Source: Chaetoceros tenuissimus (taxonomy: Eukaryota; Bacillariophyta; Thalassiosirophyceae; Chaetocerotales; Chaetocerotaceae). Taken from it: DNA of 64,000 nt. Shown piece after piece: positions 18,960 to 28,997 of this stretch. How positions within the stretch are numbered: position 1 is the first letter of the stretch; the number at the start of each line of letters is the position of its first letter. Location of the stretch: assembly GCA_021927905.1 (NCBI GenBank), contig BLLK01000047.1, forward strand, positions 186,001-250,000. Direction: 5' to 3'. Position numbers and translations under genes: made by a program. The notes below the pieces were generated by a model. That model did not search any database. It was not told the DNA's origin and saw only the letters and a list, made by a program, of their open reading frames with translations.

Positions 18960-21900
18960 TCAATTCCAAAGATCTTCAAACTGATTGTTGGCAATCTTGT
19001 TCGGAGTGAGGAAAGAAGAAGTAGAGCTTGAATGAAAGAAAGAATCAAGAGGACAGTCATCTTTTCCGGTATGTTCATTCAAGTTGTCACTGTTCGTCTG
19101 TTCCGCAGATGCATCCAGCACAGCTCTTTTGAAACTGTAACGCTTGAACTTTTTGATACCAGTTGTACCATTGCCTTCGACCAAAATATTGAAGTAGTCA
19201 TCGTCTTCAACTGCTTCTTTGAGAGAAGCCAAAGACTCAATATCTTGACTGACACAGAAATAGTAAAATGCTGGAACATCACCTTTGATGCATGCTCCAT
19301 TGGACTCCAAAACAGAGAGAAGCAATTGCAGCTCACTCTGTCCGTTTTCAACTTGAAATCTAACGTCAGAACTAGAGAGCTGTAGCGGAGTTGAGTTCAG
19401 CAAAGATGTTTCGTGCTCTGAAAGAGGTGTAATTTGACTAGTCATGGCAGTGCTAGGTGTAGCATCAAGCTTGGATGGTGTGGCTTGAAGTAGTTCACCA
19501 CTGCCACGATTCTTTCTCTTGGACTTTTTGGAAGATTTGCGAAGCTTTTTACTGATATCACCAGGCACAAATTCAGTAGCATTTGGATCGAGACCACTAT
19601 GAGGACCAATGACCACAGTATTGGGAGACTTGCTATCTTTTCTAGTAGTCGTGTTCTTGGTCTTTGGATCCACTTGCTTTGGAACATCTTCTTCAGCATC
19701 CTTTGTTGGCTCGGAGTAGTAATACTGGATAGTCAAGTTTTGCTCCTTCATGAGAGCTTGAGCATTATCGTTTTGAAAGAATTCAACTACAAACATTTTC
19801 TTGTCTGAGTTGTAACTGTCAACCTTGGCCTGCTTGCCGTTCAAAGCCTTTCCTTTCTCTGTTTTCAAATTGTTGACAAGAACTACAGCTCCGAGGTAGG
19901 ATTCAATACGAGCTCTTTCCTTCTCAAGAATCATTTGCTCACGCAATTTCTGCTCCTGGAGTTTCTTCTTTTCAGCCAAGGCTACTCTTTCTTCTTCCTT
20001 TTTCTCATGCTTCAAGACAATCTCGTAACGACGCATCAATTCAGTACTTTGCTTGATTGAGAATAGATCGGTACGTTTCGATGCCTCCAAAAGCATATCC
20101 GAGTCAACTAGAAGAAACTGTGCCTTTCCTTCAATATAAAGCTGATACAAACGATTGGAGTCGCCCCCATGCTTCACCAAATCGTCAGCACTCACACACT
20201 TCATCCAAGACACTGGATCCTCTGATTCCAAAGCACTAGCAACAAAAGCTTTGAACATACTGAGCAACTTCTTTTTGCTCTGTTTGACACGAGCAGAACT
20301 CCACTCAAGTGTCAGAATAGCGAGATGTTTTCTCCATTCTCCAAGAATATCCTTTAGTGGCTCGCAGACCTTACTATCTAATTCACATACACGCATTGCC
20401 CACTTCAAGCTTCTCAAATTCTTCCCAGCACGGACAACCATCTCATGAAAGTGTCCATATCTCTTGATGGCCGCATCAAGTGTATCTGCATCACTCAAAG
20501 ATGGATTCTTCTTGAGAGTTTTGGTCAACTCATTCAAAGCAGCTCTACAGGAAGATTCAATACTTTTGAATTGTCCCGAAGCAGCTTTGTATTCTGGATC
20601 AATGACTTCAAAGGACTCGAAAGGAGACTGTTCAGTGGTGATGGTTTTCAAAGGAGATTCTGCTTCTCCACTATCGGCATGTTGTTTGTACAAATCACAA
20701 TCCCAGTAGACGTTATAAACACCCGGTCCATAGTCTTTCCCCAAGGGATAACGAATAGTAGTTTGAAGGTATCCATCACTTGCTTGTTTCATGATGAAAT
20801 CTCTTGAGAGAGTAAAGGTATCAATAATTTGATGATTTTTCTCCACATAGATTCTAATCTTTTCAATTCTCGAAAAGAATTCATAGGCAGGTCGAAAGGA
20901 ATAAACGCCAATCTCCGAAATTGAATTCTTTTTCCTAAAAATCAAAGGCTTCTTGGGACGCTGATTATTGAAACCATATTCCAATTGGAAATGTCTTTTT
21001 GGCGAATTTGCCTTTGGCGGATCGACAGCAGGACAGTTCTTGGTCACCCATGCATTATGTGACTGCACAATGAGATTTTTACCCATTCCAAAGAGGCCAG
21101 ACTCTTGCACTTGTAGCATTTGTTTGATGTACAGTTTGCGTAGTTTTTGTTCAATGAGTACATTTCTGTAAAAGAGAAGAAGATAGAGAAGGTGTGTGAG
21201 TAAGTTCAAATCAAACAAAAAGAATAGTATAAGAATACCATGTCTCCAAGAGAAACACACTCGTGAGCTAAAGCTCACTCGAAAGTCTGCTCTCGTTCAA
21301 ACACTCGCTAAAGCTCGCATCTCATGCTCCTCACTTCGTTCGTCGCATGCTCCTCATAACTACTCACTTTGCCTTGGTAAACTCCTCAAAGTCCCCCCGA
21401 AACTCTTCCCCATAATGATCCGGATGCAACTTGACACTCATTCTCCTATAATACCTCCCAATCAACCCCTCTACAACTTGACTCTCCTGTCTCAAAATCT
21501 CCGCCATGTACTGCAGCAACATATTCTGCATACTCGTTGCCTTTTCCCCAAATTTACACTGCAACAAATCAAATATCCACAATTGATACTGTTCACTAAT
21601 CAAAGCTTGTACAATCGCCTCCGCGGTATCCCTTTGATACTTGTCAATATTCTTTTTCAAAGCATCAGGAATTGACTCTTGAAACAAGTACAATTGCTGC
21701 AAATACGGCAACGATTCCAAATGACTCTTTGAGAATGGTAATTCCTTCCCTACAATCGATAGGATATAAATCATTTCCTGAAAGTATACCCTCCGCATAT
21801 TCTCATCTACTAAATCCTCATAGGCTTCCTGTAACGAATCCAGTAGTTCCTCTTTACGCTCTGGATCGTGTGTAAAGGTACTCTCAATGATGGATTCCAC

Positions 21901-22391
21901 ATGATGATAATGTACAGTAAGTAACTCCACTAGAGAATCCGATATCGAATCTAAAATGTGTGAATAGGATTTATGCGATTCGTCAATTCTAGCGAGTTTG
22001 AGGGAACCAATTTCTGTAAAGAGTTTATGACGCTTGGATTTTTTCTTTTTCTTTTTGTTGGATTCATTCTTTTCATTGGAATGAATGTCATGATTGAATT
22101 TGACAATTTGCGACTCGAATTGTTTTTGTTTCTTGATTTCCAGTTGTTTACGAGTTTGATTTGTCGAGAGATACTCCAATACTTGTTGTTCTAGTATGAT
22201 TTGATGAAGGAGTTTGGAATCTTTTTGTACTTTGAATTGTTGAAGGAGTGGTAATTTGAGTAAATCATTGTGTTGAAGGGATGAGAGATTGATGGTTTGC
22301 TGTTGAGAAGGAGAGGACGACTTTTTGAAATGTTACAAGTTAGTAAGTAGAATGACTAGTGACTGTCGATACTAAATGCTGCACTTACCAT
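18960..22391 (-). CDS. J-domain (DnaJ-type) co-chaperone-like protein, three exons
   Basis: Proposed exons: 22391-22389 (only the ATG, followed by GTAAGT), 22320-21368 and 21165-18960, total about 1053 aa. Phases agree (0, 2). The J-domain spans intron 2: YYRRMSVKLHPDHYGEEF (HPD codons 21426-21418), FEEFTKAK, then exon 3 NVLIEQKLRKLYIKQM. The J-domain stimulates the ATPase of Hsp70. N-terminal to it is a helical region of about 250 aa; after it come a folded region, a Lys/Glu-rich coiled segment (HEKKEEERVALAEKKKLQEQ), a GAVVLVNNL..EKGKALNGKQAKV segment and a disordered basic tail. The single-codon first exon rests on one splice reading, since no other in-frame ATG precedes the exon-2 frame. 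Confidence 0.65.
21166..21367 (-). other. Intron 2 of the J-domain gene, rich in short palindromes
   Basis: 202 bp, donor GTGAGT at 21367, acceptor ACAG at 21166. It contains the perfect inverted repeat GTGAGCT-AA-AGCTCAC (21263-21278), the related CTCGCTAAAGCTCGC (about 21303), and two copies of CATGCTCCTCA (about 21324 and 21347). Its base composition is visibly less AT-rich than the neighbouring intergenic DNA. Confidence 0.5.
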
Positions 22392-22774
22392 GTTGCAATG
22401 ATGATGATGTCTTTGGACCTCTTGCTGTTGCTTCTTGATTGTTCCTAACGAATGAATGACTAGTACTGCTGCTACTGCTTCTGCTGCTTCTATTCTAGTG
22501 CTGTCTCGTTCTAGTCTCGATACTAGAGAATCAAATTAGATAAAAGAGACGTATCAATGCTTTGAAACTGGAGATACACTATTGAATTGAATTCCTTTCA
22601 ATGCTGCAGAGATTTTTGACTGCTGTGTTTGATGAAAAGCGCGGGCGGATCTGTCAATCTGTCAATTTCCTGCCTTCGATTGGCTTCTTTTTTCTATAAA
22701 ATAGGTTATTGATCCCTAATCATGATTACCATAAATAAATTCAAAAATGTCATTTGTTCCCTCTTTCTTCAGAA
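22392..22774. other. Divergent upstream region of the J-domain and receptor-like genes
   Basis: About 380 bp. An ATG-less frame rich in Glu/Ala and Gln (minus strand, 22389-22535) runs into the proposed J-gene start codon; it is read as 5' UTR. No separate gene seen. Confidence 0.4.
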
Positions 22775-23053
22775 ATGCTTCCATTCCCATTTTCAGAAGT
22801 ACGTACACTGATCAGTACGGATGATTCCCTGTGGTTCTCAATTTCTAATTTACTTATGTACTTTTTCGGAGTATCTATCTTGATGATTCCCGTTGTTCTC
22901 CATTACTGTAATTTACCTATGGAACAGATGCCGGATAAGACGTGGCGAGTGTATCATGCAGTTCAACATAGATTGCAAACACCATTCAAATTCACTCCTT
23001 CTCTCTCATTGGTAATTCGTAATCACACCGACACAAGTATTTATCAGCATTGA
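22775..23053 (+). CDS. Short membrane ORF, possible 5' exon of the 7TM gene
   Basis: ATG at 22775, 92 aa with one hydrophobic helix (SISNLLMYFFGVSILMIPVVL) and a basic tail ending FTPSLSLV. A donor-like G|GTAATT at 23011/23012 and a phase-compatible AG before 23130 would join TPSLSL to the first part of the 7TM protein. That is attractive because related diatom receptors have a T-P-x-x-S-x-S approach to helix 1. It could equally be an upstream ORF or unrelated. Confidence 0.35.
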   Translation: MLPFPFSEVRTLISTDDSLWFSISNLLMYFFGVSILMIPVVLHYCNLPMEQMPDKTWRVYHAVQHRLQTPFKFTPSLSLVIRNHTDTSIYQH

Positions 23054-23102
23054 CCATTGACAAATTCTGAAAGAATAAATACATTATACTTTTGTATACA
23101 AT

Positions 23103-24605
23103 ATGACAACATCACATTCATCGTACAAGATATTCAGCAAGCAACTAGCTATACGAACCACATCTGCATCTATTTCATGTTTCATGTCCTTTTTACTGCT
23201 TGTTATGATATTATGGAATCAAGATGGTCTCAAGTCTCCCTATTCCAGAATTATATTCTTTATATCTATAGGAGATATTCTACAATCACTGGGAATCATT
23301 ATTGGGCCACATGCAATTCCAAAAGAATATACAGACCTAGGAGCCTATTGGGCCAAAGGAACTACAGTTACTTGTGATGTAGCTGGATTTATAATTACTC
23401 TTGGAACAAATTACATTGTACCATTCTATACTCTACTATTGAGTTATTACTTTTTGAAACGAGTCAAGGATAAAGTCAAACCAGCTGAGTTTACTTTTGT
23501 AGAAAAAAAGATTCATGCATTCATTTGGGTGTATTCACTAGCGACATGCATCTATGCCCTTGTCAAGAAATTATATAATCCCAGTGAAGAGGGAAAACAC
23601 TGTATGATTATTGATACACGTAAATATGCAAGTTGCTTAGATCATGATTTACCCAATGATCATGATGATTGTGCAAGGGGTGATAATATTTATAGAGAAC
23701 TAGTGTTGTTGGGTATGATTCCGCTCTTTTTGACGTTTTTACTCATGATTTCCAATTTGGTAAGGTTGACGGTTTTTGTGCATCGTCAAGAAAAACTCAT
23801 GGAAATGGAATCGAGGGAGAGCAAGGATCGGAAAAAGAGAAATTCCACGAGTAATGAAAGAGATGAAGTAGAGAAAGAACAACAACAACAAGAAGAACCG
23901 GAACAAGTCCAAGTGTTGCAAAATGAGGATGCAGCAGAAGAACCGAAACGAACATGCTGTGGTTGTCGTAGAAACAAAACACACAATACATTGACACGTC
24001 AAGCATTGGTACAATCCAGTTTTTACATTGTGACTTTTCTAATTATATATTCTCTACCGACAATTACATATACAGTGAATGAATGGTATGGGAAAATACC
24101 CACTTGGTTTCTTTGGATTCCGTCTATACTTTATCCAGTAAATGGACTCTTTACCATGTTGATTTTTACAAGGCCGAAAGTACAACATGTTCGAAGGAAA
24201 TTTCCAGAGATTGCACATTTACCTTATATTGTTCTTTTGTTGATTGTCATTTTTTCAGGAGGAGAAACGCCAAAAGAAATTGATTTGGGTTCTAGTTATG
24301 AGGAGGAGAGTGTTGTTACGGATGGGCATGAACAGGGGTTTGTCGATGATAATCGTATCAATACACAAGATCAACATGTTTTAGATGAGTTGGCTGCCAA
24401 CTATCAAATTTCAAGTGTTGGTGATGATGATTCCATCTTTGTCAAGATTCGAAATGCATCGAGAGCTATTCGTATGAATAAAGCAAATGGGAGTGAGATA
24501 TCAAGGCAAGAAAGATTGGGAGAAGCAAATGCACGTGCTGTTGTGGATGATGGTATTTCCTTAAATGAAGGAGACGATAGTCTCAATAGCAGTGTCATGG
24601 AATAA
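23103..24605 (+). CDS. Seven-transmembrane receptor-like protein (GPCR, cAMP-receptor-like layout)
   Basis: 500 aa from the ATG at 23103. Hydrophobic helices at about 20-38, 49-68, 92-118, 137-155, 198-226, 301-324 and 334-356 give seven segments; an eighth hydrophobic stretch lies at 370-386. Helix 2 has the SIGDILQSLG pattern. Helix 3 starts with a Cys (TVTCDVAGFI) that could pair with one of the loop-2 Cys (KHCMIID, SCLDHD). Helix 7 has YPVNGLFTMLIFTRPK, resembling the PLQGF.N...RP ending of Dictyostelium-type receptors. A long charged third cytoplasmic loop (230-300) carries CCGCRRNK. The C-terminal tail is acidic. Ligand and coupling are unknown. The N-terminus may be incomplete. Confidence 0.6.
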   Translation: MTTSHSSYKIFSKQLAIRTTSASISCFMSFLLLVMILWNQDGLKSPYSRIIFFISIGDILQSLGIIIGPHAIPKEYTDLGAYWAKGTTVTCDVAGFIITLGTNYIVPFYTLLLSYYFLKRVKDKVKPAEFTFVEKKIHAFIWVYSLATCIYALVKKLYNPSEEGKHCMIIDTRKYASCLDHDLPNDHDDCARGDNIYRELVLLGMIPLFLTFLLMISNLVRLTVFVHRQEKLMEMESRESKDRKKRNSTSNERDEVEKEQQQQEEPEQVQVLQNEDAAEEPKRTCCGCRRNKTHNTLTRQALVQSSFYIVTFLIIYSLPTITYTVNEWYGKIPTWFLWIPSILYPVNGLFTMLIFTRPKVQHVRRKFPEIAHLPYIVLLLIVIFSGGETPKEIDLGSSYEEESVVTDGHEQGFVDDNRINTQDQHVLDELAANYQISSVGDDDSIFVKIRNASRAIRMNKANGSEISRQERLGEANARAVVDDGISLNEGDDSLNSSVME

Positions 24606-24644
24606 AAGATGATATATATATAAATATTTTTACAACTACGAATT

Positions 24645-26501
24645 TTAATCAAACGATTTGCCTTGTTTACCTCCAACACCCAACGACAACAAAGCTTCCT
24701 TCAATCTCTGATTCTCTTCTCGAAATCCATCCCTCTCCGCTTCCAAAGTCATGATTTGCGCACGACAATGTTTCACTTCCTTCACCAAAACCTTTTTCGT
24801 TGACTTCCATTCCTTTTCCTGATCACTCCTCTGTTCCCTCTCATAGGTCAACATATCATTCAAAACAGCTACTTGACGTTCACTCGCATCTTTAATGTTC
24901 TCCATCACTTTATTGGTTTTCGATTTATCATATTGAAAATTATCCACACATTTTTCTAAATCTTGCACACGTTCATCCAAGAATGCAATCACTTCCTGAT
25001 CGGATGCAGTCTGTTGTGTGATTTTCAGTGAAGCATCTCGTTCCGCTACAAGTGTCTGTTGCAATTCCTGTACTTTTTGCGTTAATACTTCCTTGACACT
25101 CATGACACCTTCGAGTTGTGCGGTAAGTTCTTGCAATTCATTCTTGGCGTTGAGTGCTTCTTCTTCCTTTTGACGAAGTTGATCTCTCATGGTGATGATT
25201 GCTGATAGTTCTGCAGGGAGGAGTTTTGATGCTAGTGATTGTGCTACTGCTGCACTCATTTGAAATCCTCCGGTAGATGCCGATGAAGTAGATGGGGTTG
25301 ATGTCGTAGTGTTTATTTTCTTGGTAGATGCAGCGGTAGTGTTGGTTGTAGTAGTTGCAGTCGTTGAAGAAGCAGTCGCCGAAGTAGTAGCTGTTGCAGC
25401 TACATTAGTATTCGCACTGGTAGAAAGAGCGCTAGTACTCTTCTTGGGTGGCAATTTCACTTTGGTAGGCTCCCTCATGGAAGCTTCCGAGTTGGTCCTT
25501 GACCTAGGTTTACTCGCTGGAATAGAGACAATGGTCGGCTGTTGACTATCCAGACTTTTATCAGAAGAAGATGGTTTCATAGGAGTCACATGATTCAGAC
25601 CATCATCTTCATCATCATCTTCTAGAATAACAGCGGGCAATTCTTCTTCACTCTCATATTCATCTTCATCTAAAGATCTCGATCCAGCTACAATAGTCCC
25701 ACCTAATCCAAACAAACCATCTACTTTGGAATACAATTTAACAGAAGTCTGTGCCATGTTGAGTATATCAATTGCATCAAGATATTCAAACACCACCATT
25801 AAATTTGTCGAATGGAGTGTAGTAAGTGACGGTGGCGGTTTGACTTTTTTGACTTTGGTCGGTTGCACTTGTCGTTGAGGTTCTACAGGTTTTTCTTCAA
25901 GGAGTGTCGGTTCGACTGGGGTAGTTTCTACATGTTCTACACCAGCTGCTGCATCTGGTCCATCTTGTGTTGGTAGAGTAGGCGGTTGATAACTTTCTTG
26001 TTGTTCCTCTACTTCTTCTTTTTGTACATCTGTTTGGTCATTAGGAAAAGACTCTGGTATGTCTTCCTCTTTTTCCTCTTCCTGTGGATTCACTTGTTCA
26101 AGATTCTCATCTTGACTCTCTTCACTAATTAATTCTTGACTTGTCTCTTGTGCATTCGTGTCTGTAGCATTAGCTGATGTATCTCTTTGTTCTTCCAAAT
26201 GCACCAAATGCCGTTCTAAGCGCATCATTTCCAATAAAAACTTCTCAGCAAAGATCTTTCGTTCATTCTGTTGATAATCTTCCAAAGCCTTGTACTCCGC
26301 TAAAGCTCTCTCTGCCAAATCTTTTTCCTCTTGTAGTTTCTTTATTAATAAATGATGATTTATATCTTGATTGATGGCATGCGCCAATTCAATATCGGCT
26401 ATAGCATCAGAGAGAGAAGAAGATATCGTTGATTGTGCTTCGATTTGTGCAGCTGTGGAGGATAATGTCGATAGGATATGAGATGTCGTCGTAGAACTCA
26501 T
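24645..26501 (-). CDS. Coiled-coil protein with F-box-like central motif
   Basis: 618 aa, single exon, ATG at 26499-26501; it converges closely with the 7TM gene (40 bp between stops). Residues 35-110 are a helical coiled region. 110-220 is Glu/Pro-rich and disordered. 226-258 (LTTLHSTNLMVVFEYLDAIDILNMAQTSVKLYS) looks like a divergent F-box or similar helical hairpin. 350-410 is a Thr/Ala/Ser-rich linker of near-homopolymeric repeats. 430-612 is a long coiled coil. No enzyme motif. It looks like a scaffold or tether; the family was not recognised. Confidence 0.6.
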   Translation of the reverse strand: MSSTTTSHILSTLSSTAAQIEAQSTISSSLSDAIADIELAHAINQDINHHLLIKKLQEEKDLAERALAEYKALEDYQQNERKIFAEKFLLEMMRLERHLVHLEEQRDTSANATDTNAQETSQELISEESQDENLEQVNPQEEEKEEDIPESFPNDQTDVQKEEVEEQQESYQPPTLPTQDGPDAAAGVEHVETTPVEPTLLEEKPVEPQRQVQPTKVKKVKPPPSLTTLHSTNLMVVFEYLDAIDILNMAQTSVKLYSKVDGLFGLGGTIVAGSRSLDEDEYESEEELPAVILEDDDEDDGLNHVTPMKPSSSDKSLDSQQPTIVSIPASKPRSRTNSEASMREPTKVKLPPKKSTSALSTSANTNVAATATTSATASSTTATTTTNTTAASTKKINTTTSTPSTSSASTGGFQMSAAVAQSLASKLLPAELSAIITMRDQLRQKEEEALNAKNELQELTAQLEGVMSVKEVLTQKVQELQQTLVAERDASLKITQQTASDQEVIAFLDERVQDLEKCVDNFQYDKSKTNKVMENIKDASERQVAVLNDMLTYEREQRSDQEKEWKSTKKVLVKEVKHCRAQIMTLEAERDGFREENQRLKEALLSLGVGGKQGKSFD

Positions 26502-27023
26502 TTTGAATAGGGGTTGACTATGACTAAGACTATGAGTATTATATATCTTGTTTAGTAGCTACAGTTGATGATGAGTTTTAGATGTGAGAGGGTGCTTCTT
26601 GATTATTAGATATATATTGAAACGGATGCAATAGAATGTTCCTGTGTTCCTTGTTTCATGAGCGCAGTACGTAGTACGAGTACAAGAGATCTTTGGCAAA
26701 TGGCTAGGTAATATGTTGTAAGATAGCTATGTTGTATTTAATAAATGAAGTAGTCTTGCTACTTGGAACAGACTTACTCTTGTTGGCGATGAGTCGAGTC
26801 CGGCTAACGATTTACCAGATGCCCTCTTAAGTATATCATAGCTGTCGTGTACGACTTACTGTGCCACTATTGCCCCGGTCCTGCCAAAACATCAATTAGC
26901 GATGCATTTCATCAACTGCCAAACAAAATGAATGTAGATTGGCGATTTTCTCCATCATAACTGTGTTATCTACTCTCATAAATTACAAGAACACACAATT
27001 CTATTCGCTCATAAAATATCAAA
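26502..27023. other. Divergent promoter region
   Basis: About 520 bp between the coiled-coil gene (minus) and the second secreted Cys-rich gene (plus). No gene or RNA recognised. Confidence 0.4.
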
Positions 27024-27956
27024 ATGAAATTCATTACCGCATCCAAGCTACTCGTACTTCCATTCCTTGCTTCCATCAACGCAGTTCAGGCTGTAGAGAA
27101 GGATACTGCTTCCAAGGTGAACTCTGCTTCTTCTATCCAGAAGAAGAGCCCTTTTCTTAAAGATCATCGTGTATTGCACCAGCAAAAGTTGAACGAGTTC
27201 AAGAAAAAGGCACGCAATCTCGAGGGATATAGTGAGGAAACACAGAAACTTTTGAATTGTTTCTTAGATGCATACTTTTATGAGACAGGAAGTATCAATT
27301 TTACCTTTAACAAGAAAGATTATCTTCAAGAAACCTGGACATCAAATGAAGAATGTCCAGAAAACTACAAGAATGCAAAACAAGAATATGTCTATTGTGG
27401 AGAGGCTGAAACTCTTGGTGCTGGTATCGAGTTCACAGAAGAGATTTGCATTCCAGATAGTTGTCCAAATGATTATACTGGGTTAGTGATGGCTGTTGCT
27501 GATGCGCTCAAGTTAGAAGGGGATGATGAATTGATTGACCTATTTTCTTTTTTGGCTCATTTGTATTCAACAGATAAGTGTGTTTATCCACAGTGTTTTG
27601 CTACAGCATCCGAGAAATTCACATTCACTACTGGCTTCTATTGTGGTGGCATCTATGAAAAAGAATTTCCTCCTTTGCCTTACTCCTGTCCTGAAATTGG
27701 AGGAACATGCGAAGTTGATTGTCAGAACGATGATAAATACATTTGTATCCCAGAACTCTGCTACGCGAACAAAGATTATGATGCGGACTATGTTCCTCCT
27801 GTAGAAGAGCTTGATGCTGTGGCGGACGCAGCGGATGTAGCTCACCTTGGATTTGGTAAGAGAAAGCTCAAAGCAACCAAGTCTCCTAAGGGAAGTAAAG
27901 CACCAAAGGCTAAATGTACTTGTAAAGCTCCGAGAAACATCGAGGGAAAGAAATAG
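27024..27956 (+). CDS. Secreted Cys-rich protein with basic KAPKGSKAPK tail (paralogue B)
   Basis: 310 aa, ATG at 27024. The signal peptide MKFITASKLLVLPFLASINA is nearly identical to that of the gene at 2653-3630. Shared order: charged helical segment, Cys-rich domain with YSCPEIGGTCEVDC...CIPELCYANKD, acidic linker, then KRKLKATKSPKGSKAPKAKC and a terminal CTCK. The signal peptide, the CPEIGG block and the tail are the best conserved parts; the middle has diverged strongly. It lies 23 kb from paralogue A and in the opposite orientation, so it arose by dispersed duplication. Predicted secreted; function not recognised. Confidence 0.75.
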   Translation: MKFITASKLLVLPFLASINAVQAVEKDTASKVNSASSIQKKSPFLKDHRVLHQQKLNEFKKKARNLEGYSEETQKLLNCFLDAYFYETGSINFTFNKKDYLQETWTSNEECPENYKNAKQEYVYCGEAETLGAGIEFTEEICIPDSCPNDYTGLVMAVADALKLEGDDELIDLFSFLAHLYSTDKCVYPQCFATASEKFTFTTGFYCGGIYEKEFPPLPYSCPEIGGTCEVDCQNDDKYICIPELCYANKDYDADYVPPVEELDAVADAADVAHLGFGKRKLKATKSPKGSKAPKAKCTCKAPRNIEGKK

Positions 27957-28997
27957 ATGGAAAGTCTAGCTGGAAGGTTCCAAGAGCGAATCAGGATGAT
28001 TAAAAATTTGTCTTGTGGTATCTAGTCCTTATGACCTATCACATTGAATCCAAATTAAGAATGCCACTACTCTACTTGAAGTAATATAATAAAGTTCCTG
28101 TTTTATTTTTAATTTCTATCCTAATATTGCACAAACCATTTTTGCTTTTATTTTCGTCCATCACAATGACTGACGATAATATTTCGCTCATTTCTGCTTT
28201 CTCTTGTTTACGTCCCTTGAAATATATTTTATGTTTCTATGGATTTCAAACCACTGGAACCTCCTATTTTTTTTCCTATAGAAATCTACATAGTTCGAAA
28301 AATGACTATTTCGAAGTAGAAATTTCCCTTGCTTTTATTTTTCTCCCGACTTCAGATTTACTGTCAAAATTTCGAGAAACAGGAGTTTCAAAACTTTCCA
28401 AGAAGAAGTAGAGAATCTGTTCTTAGTTTTTTTTTAAATGCACTTAGTCTCTAACTGATTTTCACTTTTCCTATGATGTATTCACCTTGCCTCTTTCTCT
28501 CTGTTCTGAATTTAAAATATTAGAATAACCCTATCCCAAGACTGTTATAAATATTAAGGTACGTAGCATATATATATATACAGCATATATATTTATAACA
28601 TAAATGGATTAAGAGTGTATGTAGAAAATCCATGCCTAATTTAGAAAGAACACATTGAATTCCAAAGAAAAAGTAAATCAAAAATGAGTCGAGTCATCGC
28701 TTGTCAACATAGATGATTCGATTCTTCTAGAAAGCTAAAAGAATAGGAATGAATTCTAATTACGGTTATATCTAACTGTAAATTCAAATGTCTAATTTAC
28801 TCACATATGTCGTAGGCGCACCTTGCTTCTGCGATGTGATTGGCAGATTCATCCTGAAATGGCCTTGAATCTCGAGATACGACGTCAGAGCCATCAAAAT
28901 GAAAACAACTCGACTGCTTTCTTTCTTTCTCACATCAAGAGTGCAGCTCCACATAATCGACTCCGAGTTAGACTAGGTATCATCTTTATGTTTCACC
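27957..28997. other. Intergenic, about 1 kb, no gene supported
   Basis: AT-rich, with an alternating (AT)n tract near 28569-28593. A 94-codon frame at 28127-28411 has no family features and low-complexity AT-driven composition, so it is not called. Confidence 0.45.

Noticed and set aside
28127-28411. Possible small protein of 94 aa
   Set aside because: No signal, motif or paralogue; its composition follows the AT-rich intergenic DNA around it.
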